Shown here: positions 61,690-64,000 of the stretch, in pieces
Position numbering within the stretch: position 1 is the first letter of the stretch
Layout of the letters: each line of letters opens with the position of its first letter
DNA from: Allobosea sp. Leaf344
GTDB taxonomy: Bacteria > Pseudomonadota > Alphaproteobacteria > Rhizobiales > Beijerinckiaceae
Direction: 5' to 3'
Length of the DNA stretch: 64,000 nucleotides
Assembly (NCBI RefSeq): GCF_001426225.1
Contig: NZ_LMRT01000014.1
Location: 855,845-919,844 of the forward strand
Notes under the pieces: generated by a model
What the model was told of the DNA's origin: nothing
The model's database searches: none
The model's input: only the letters and a program-made list of their open reading frames with translations
Made by a program: the position numbers and the translations under genes

Positions 61690-63126
61690 TCAGTTGTTGA
61701 GATAGGGCGTCGGGTCGACCGGCGAGGCGCCCTTGCGCAGTTCGAAATGCAGCTGCGGCGAGGAGACATTGCCGGACTGGCCGGAATTCGCCACGACCTG
61801 GCCGCGCTTCACCGTATCGCCGCGCTTCACCTTCAGCTCGCCATTATGGGCATAGGCCGAAACATAGCCGTTGGGGTGGCGGATCAGGACGAGATTGCCG
61901 TAACCCTTCAGCTCGTTGCCGGCATAGGCGACGGTCCCGCCCTCGGCGGCCTTGATCGGGGTGCCCTCGGGCACGGCGATGTTGATGCCCTCGTTCCCGC
62001 CCTTGCCGCTGAAGCCGGCGATGACGCGGCCACGGGCCGGCCACCGGAAATCGGCGCGCTCGGACGCGTCCTCCTGCGGCTGCGCCTTCGGCAGGCTCGC
62101 CGTGGTCCGCGGCTCCTCGGCCGGAGCCGGCGCAGCCTTCGGCGCGACGGTCACGGGGGTGGCGGGGGCGCTGGCGACGACGGTCGGCGCCGGCTTGGCC
62201 GGGGCCGGGGCGGGCTGCACGGCGACGGCCTGCGCCGCGGGGCGCTTGACCTCGGCGACGGCCGGAGCGGCCGGGGCCTTGGCGGCAGCCGTCTTTTTGG
62301 CTTCGGCCTTGGCCTTCGCCTCGGCCGCGAATTTGGCGCGGGCCTCGCGCATGGCGGCGGCATCGGCCGCGGCCTTCGCCTTGGCCTCGGCGGCGGCCTG
62401 GGCCTTGGCCTCGGCGGCGGTGGTCTTGGCCTCCGCAGCGGTCTTGGCCCTGGCCTCGGCCACGGCCTTGGCGCGGCTCGTCGCATCCGGCGTGGCGGCC
62501 ACCTGCCGCTGCGGCGCGACCTGCGGCGCCTGGGCGACGACGGTGCGGCGCGCCGGCTCCGGCCTTGCGTCGCTCTGGACCTGCGCGACCTGGGCGCTGC
62601 GGGCCGGAGCCGGCGCAGCGGCACCGGAGGCGTTGTAGACGGGAATGGTCAGGCGCGAGCCAGGCGCGACCTCCGGGCTGGAGAGGCCATTGGCCGAGAT
62701 CAGCGCCGCGCGCGGCACGCCGTAGCGCGACGAGATCACGTCGAGGGTCTCGCCTTCGGCGATCACGATCGGGGTTCCGCCCTGGGCCGACCAGCCGCCG
62801 GCGGAGCCTGCGACGGGCGTGACCGGCGCGCTGCGCAGGGCGACGGCCGATTGCGGCGGCGGCAGAGGCTGGGAGCGCACCGCGGTGGCGCTGGCCGGCG
62901 CGGCATAGGAGCCGCCGACCGGCGCGGCCGGAGCGCGGTTGATCGAGCCCGTGGTCGCGGGATCACGCGCGGCCGGCGCCTGGGCCGTCTTGAAGGGGTT
63001 GGCGAAGGGAGCTTCGGTGAAGCGCATCGTATCCGATGAGCAACCGCTGACGCCCAGCGCTAGCAGGCAGACCGTCGACACTCGCAGGACGACGCTGGGC
63101 TGGCACGATCCGACTTTGCTACGCAT
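61690..63126 (-). CDS. NlpD-like LysM/LytM lipoprotein (cell-wall amidase activator type)
   Basis: 478 residues from the ATG at 63126. Lipobox ALGVSGC with the lipidated Cys29. A LysM domain (IVIAEGETLDVISSRYGVPRAALISANGLSSPEVAPGSRLTIPVY) lies near residue 120. A long Ala/Lys/Glu-rich region at about 215-285 resembles TolA-type helical linkers. The C-terminal LytM domain begins near residue 370; its zinc ligands are changed (NEGINIA instead of HxGxDI), as in E. coli NlpD, while LHFELR is kept. It probably activates division amidases at the outer membrane and does not cut peptidoglycan itself. Confidence 0.88.
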   Translation of the reverse strand: MRSKVGSCQPSVVLRVSTVCLLALGVSGCSSDTMRFTEAPFANPFKTAQAPAARDPATTGSINRAPAAPVGGSYAAPASATAVRSQPLPPPQSAVALRSAPVTPVAGSAGGWSAQGGTPIVIAEGETLDVISSRYGVPRAALISANGLSSPEVAPGSRLTIPVYNASGAAAPAPARSAQVAQVQSDARPEPARRTVVAQAPQVAPQRQVAATPDATSRAKAVAEARAKTAAEAKTTAAEAKAQAAAEAKAKAAADAAAMREARAKFAAEAKAKAEAKKTAAAKAPAAPAVAEVKRPAAQAVAVQPAPAPAKPAPTVVASAPATPVTVAPKAAPAPAEEPRTTASLPKAQPQEDASERADFRWPARGRVIAGFSGKGGNEGINIAVPEGTPIKAAEGGTVAYAGNELKGYGNLVLIRHPNGYVSAYAHNGELKVKRGDTVKRGQVVANSGQSGNVSSPQLHFELRKGASPVDPTPYLNN

Positions 63127-63243
63127 GGATGGGGCACTCGCGAACAACGCAACTCGATGAAGGCATTAAAGCCCCGTTCAGGTTACGAAACCGTTTCGCG
63201 TCATGGCCTGCTCTTCATTTTCCGCACAGTTCGCCACAATTCT

Positions 63244-63906
63244 TTACAGGGCCCGCGCCAGCCCGGGCGCCAGCGGCGGCAGGCGCAGGGGCGGGCCGAG
63301 CGCGTGATCGACCGAACCATCCGCCAGCCGCGTCACCACCACCCGGCGCGCCGCGCCCTCGACCCTGAGCGCACCGACCAGCCTCCCGCCGGGCGAGAGC
63401 CGCGCGAGCAGCGCCTCGGGGATCGATTGCGCGACGCCATTGACCAGGATGCGGTCGAAGCGGCCGAGCGTCCTGTCGGGCTGGAAACCGTCGGCATGGC
63501 GCAGATCGACGCGCTGCTCCTGCCCGCTGCCGGTGATTCGCTCATGCGCCGCCAGCGCCAGGGTGCGATAGCGCTCCAGCGAGACCACCTCCCCGCCCAT
63601 CGCGGCGAGCAGCGCCGTGACATAGCCCGAGCCGGTGCCGATCTCGAGCACGCGCACCGCCTGCTGCATGTCGAGCGCACCGAGCATGGCCGCCACCGTA
63701 TGTGGCGCGGTCATGGTCTGGCCGCAGGGCAAGGGCACCGACACGTCCTGCCGGGCGAGATCGGCGAAGCGCGTCGGCGCAAAGCGCTCGCGCGAGACGC
63801 GCTCCATCGCCCTGAGCACGGTGAGGTCGCGCACCCCCTGCGCCCGCAGCGACAGCAGGAAGGCGACGGTGCGCTCGCCGGCGCTGGAAGCTTCATCCGC
63901 GCTCAT
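63244..63906 (-). CDS. pcm: Protein-L-isoaspartate O-methyltransferase
   Basis: 220 residues. The SAM-binding motif I is VRVLEIGTGSGYVTALLA and the acceptor region is VPLPCGQTMTAPHTVAAMLGAL, with post-motif DRILVNGVAQSIPEALLARLSPGGRLVGAL. It methylates isoaspartyl residues in aged proteins. It lies 117 bases upstream of the LytM gene, on the same strand; surE is expected upstream outside the window. Confidence 0.93.
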   Translation of the reverse strand: MSADEASSAGERTVAFLLSLRAQGVRDLTVLRAMERVSRERFAPTRFADLARQDVSVPLPCGQTMTAPHTVAAMLGALDMQQAVRVLEIGTGSGYVTALLAAMGGEVVSLERYRTLALAAHERITGSGQEQRVDLRHADGFQPDRTLGRFDRILVNGVAQSIPEALLARLSPGGRLVGALRVEGAARRVVVTRLADGSVDHALGPPLRLPPLAPGLARAL

Positions 63907-63965
63907 GCTGTCTCCACCGGCTGTTGGGGCTGCGCCGCCCGATTTCGACCTGACACGACATCACC

Positions 63966-64000
63966 CGTCATTGCGAGCGCAGCGAAGCAACCCAGGGGGC
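63966..64000. repeat. Dispersed intergenic repeat fragment (cut by window edge)
   Basis: CGTCATTGCGAGCGCAGCGA and the following AGCAACCCAGG match a repeat type scattered between genes in many Rhizobiales and other proteobacteria (the GTCATTGCGAGCG...AGCAATCCAG family). The element continues past the window. I found no other copy here. Confidence 0.55.

Noticed and set aside
1..64000. CRISPR arrays, insertion sequences, prophage genes, toxin-antitoxin operons
   Set aside because: I looked for regular direct repeats, transposase motifs, phage structural genes and short toxin pairs and saw none.

Overview
The window reads as chromosomal DNA of a GC-rich alphaproteobacterium of the order Hyphomicrobiales. 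Protein similarity as I remember it, a complete Sox thiosulfate-oxidation locus and the rhizobial-type GlgE/TreS-maltokinase genes point to Bosea or a close relative. This placement is inference, because no 16S gene or ribosomal protein is present. Nearly all sequence is coding, genes are packed into operons with ATGA/GTGA overlaps, and there are no insertion sequences, phage genes or CRISPR arrays. One tRNA (Glu, UUC) is present.

Layout. 1-3.8 kb: phosphate uptake operon pstSCA(B) on the minus strand behind a Pho box, with pstB cut by the window edge. 4.2-6.1 kb: chaperone htpG. 6.1-14.3 kb: a nine-gene minus-strand operon joining a polyamine/opine-type ABC importer to a three-subunit flavin/[2Fe-2S] dehydrogenase (HcnABC/opine-oxidase type), a second FAD amine oxidase and a RidA protein, with a divergent LysR regulator; this looks like uptake and oxidation of an N-substituted amino acid or amine. 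15.4-27.1 kb: the sulfur-oxidation locus soxSRT (minus), soxW, soxXA (minus), soxYZBCD, a flavocytochrome c sulfide dehydrogenase pair and a small cytochrome c. 27-29.7 kb: a membrane protein and an amidase/HpxZ-like pair.

29.8-36.2 kb: an arsenic island. It has an ArsR with vicinal cysteines, a flavoprotein with a Cys-rich tail, an MFS pump, a fused ArsR-ArsC protein, and the GAPDH/ArsJ pair that exports 1-arseno-3-phosphoglycerate. 36.7-45.4 kb: glgE-treS/mak-glgB, the trehalose-to-alpha-glucan pathway, preceded by a full match to the general-stress EcfG promoter consensus. 45.5-51.5 kb: small genes (GNAT, MgtC, a repeat-bearing exported protein, a flavin reductase) and an orphan type I secretion ABC/HlyD pair. 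51.8-64 kb: housekeeping genes: tRNA-Glu, recJ, a DUF1127 protein, trmFO, homologues of the mitochondrial complex I assembly factors NDUFAF6 and NDUFAF3, secF-secD-yajC, a DUF815 ATPase, an NlpD-like LytM lipoprotein and pcm. A fragment of a dispersed intergenic repeat ends the window.

The window describes a free-living aerobe that can respire on thiosulfate and sulfide, resist arsenate by two routes, store or protect with trehalose and alpha-glucan under stress, and scavenge phosphate and nitrogenous organics. The observations I consider most worth following are the Cys-rich arsenic flavoprotein, the ArsR-ArsC fusion with its nested palindrome, the EcfG-like promoter of the glgE operon together with the GlgE N-terminal fusion, the miniature coupling ORF between two permease genes, and the NDUFAF3/NDUFAF6-like genes beside secDF.
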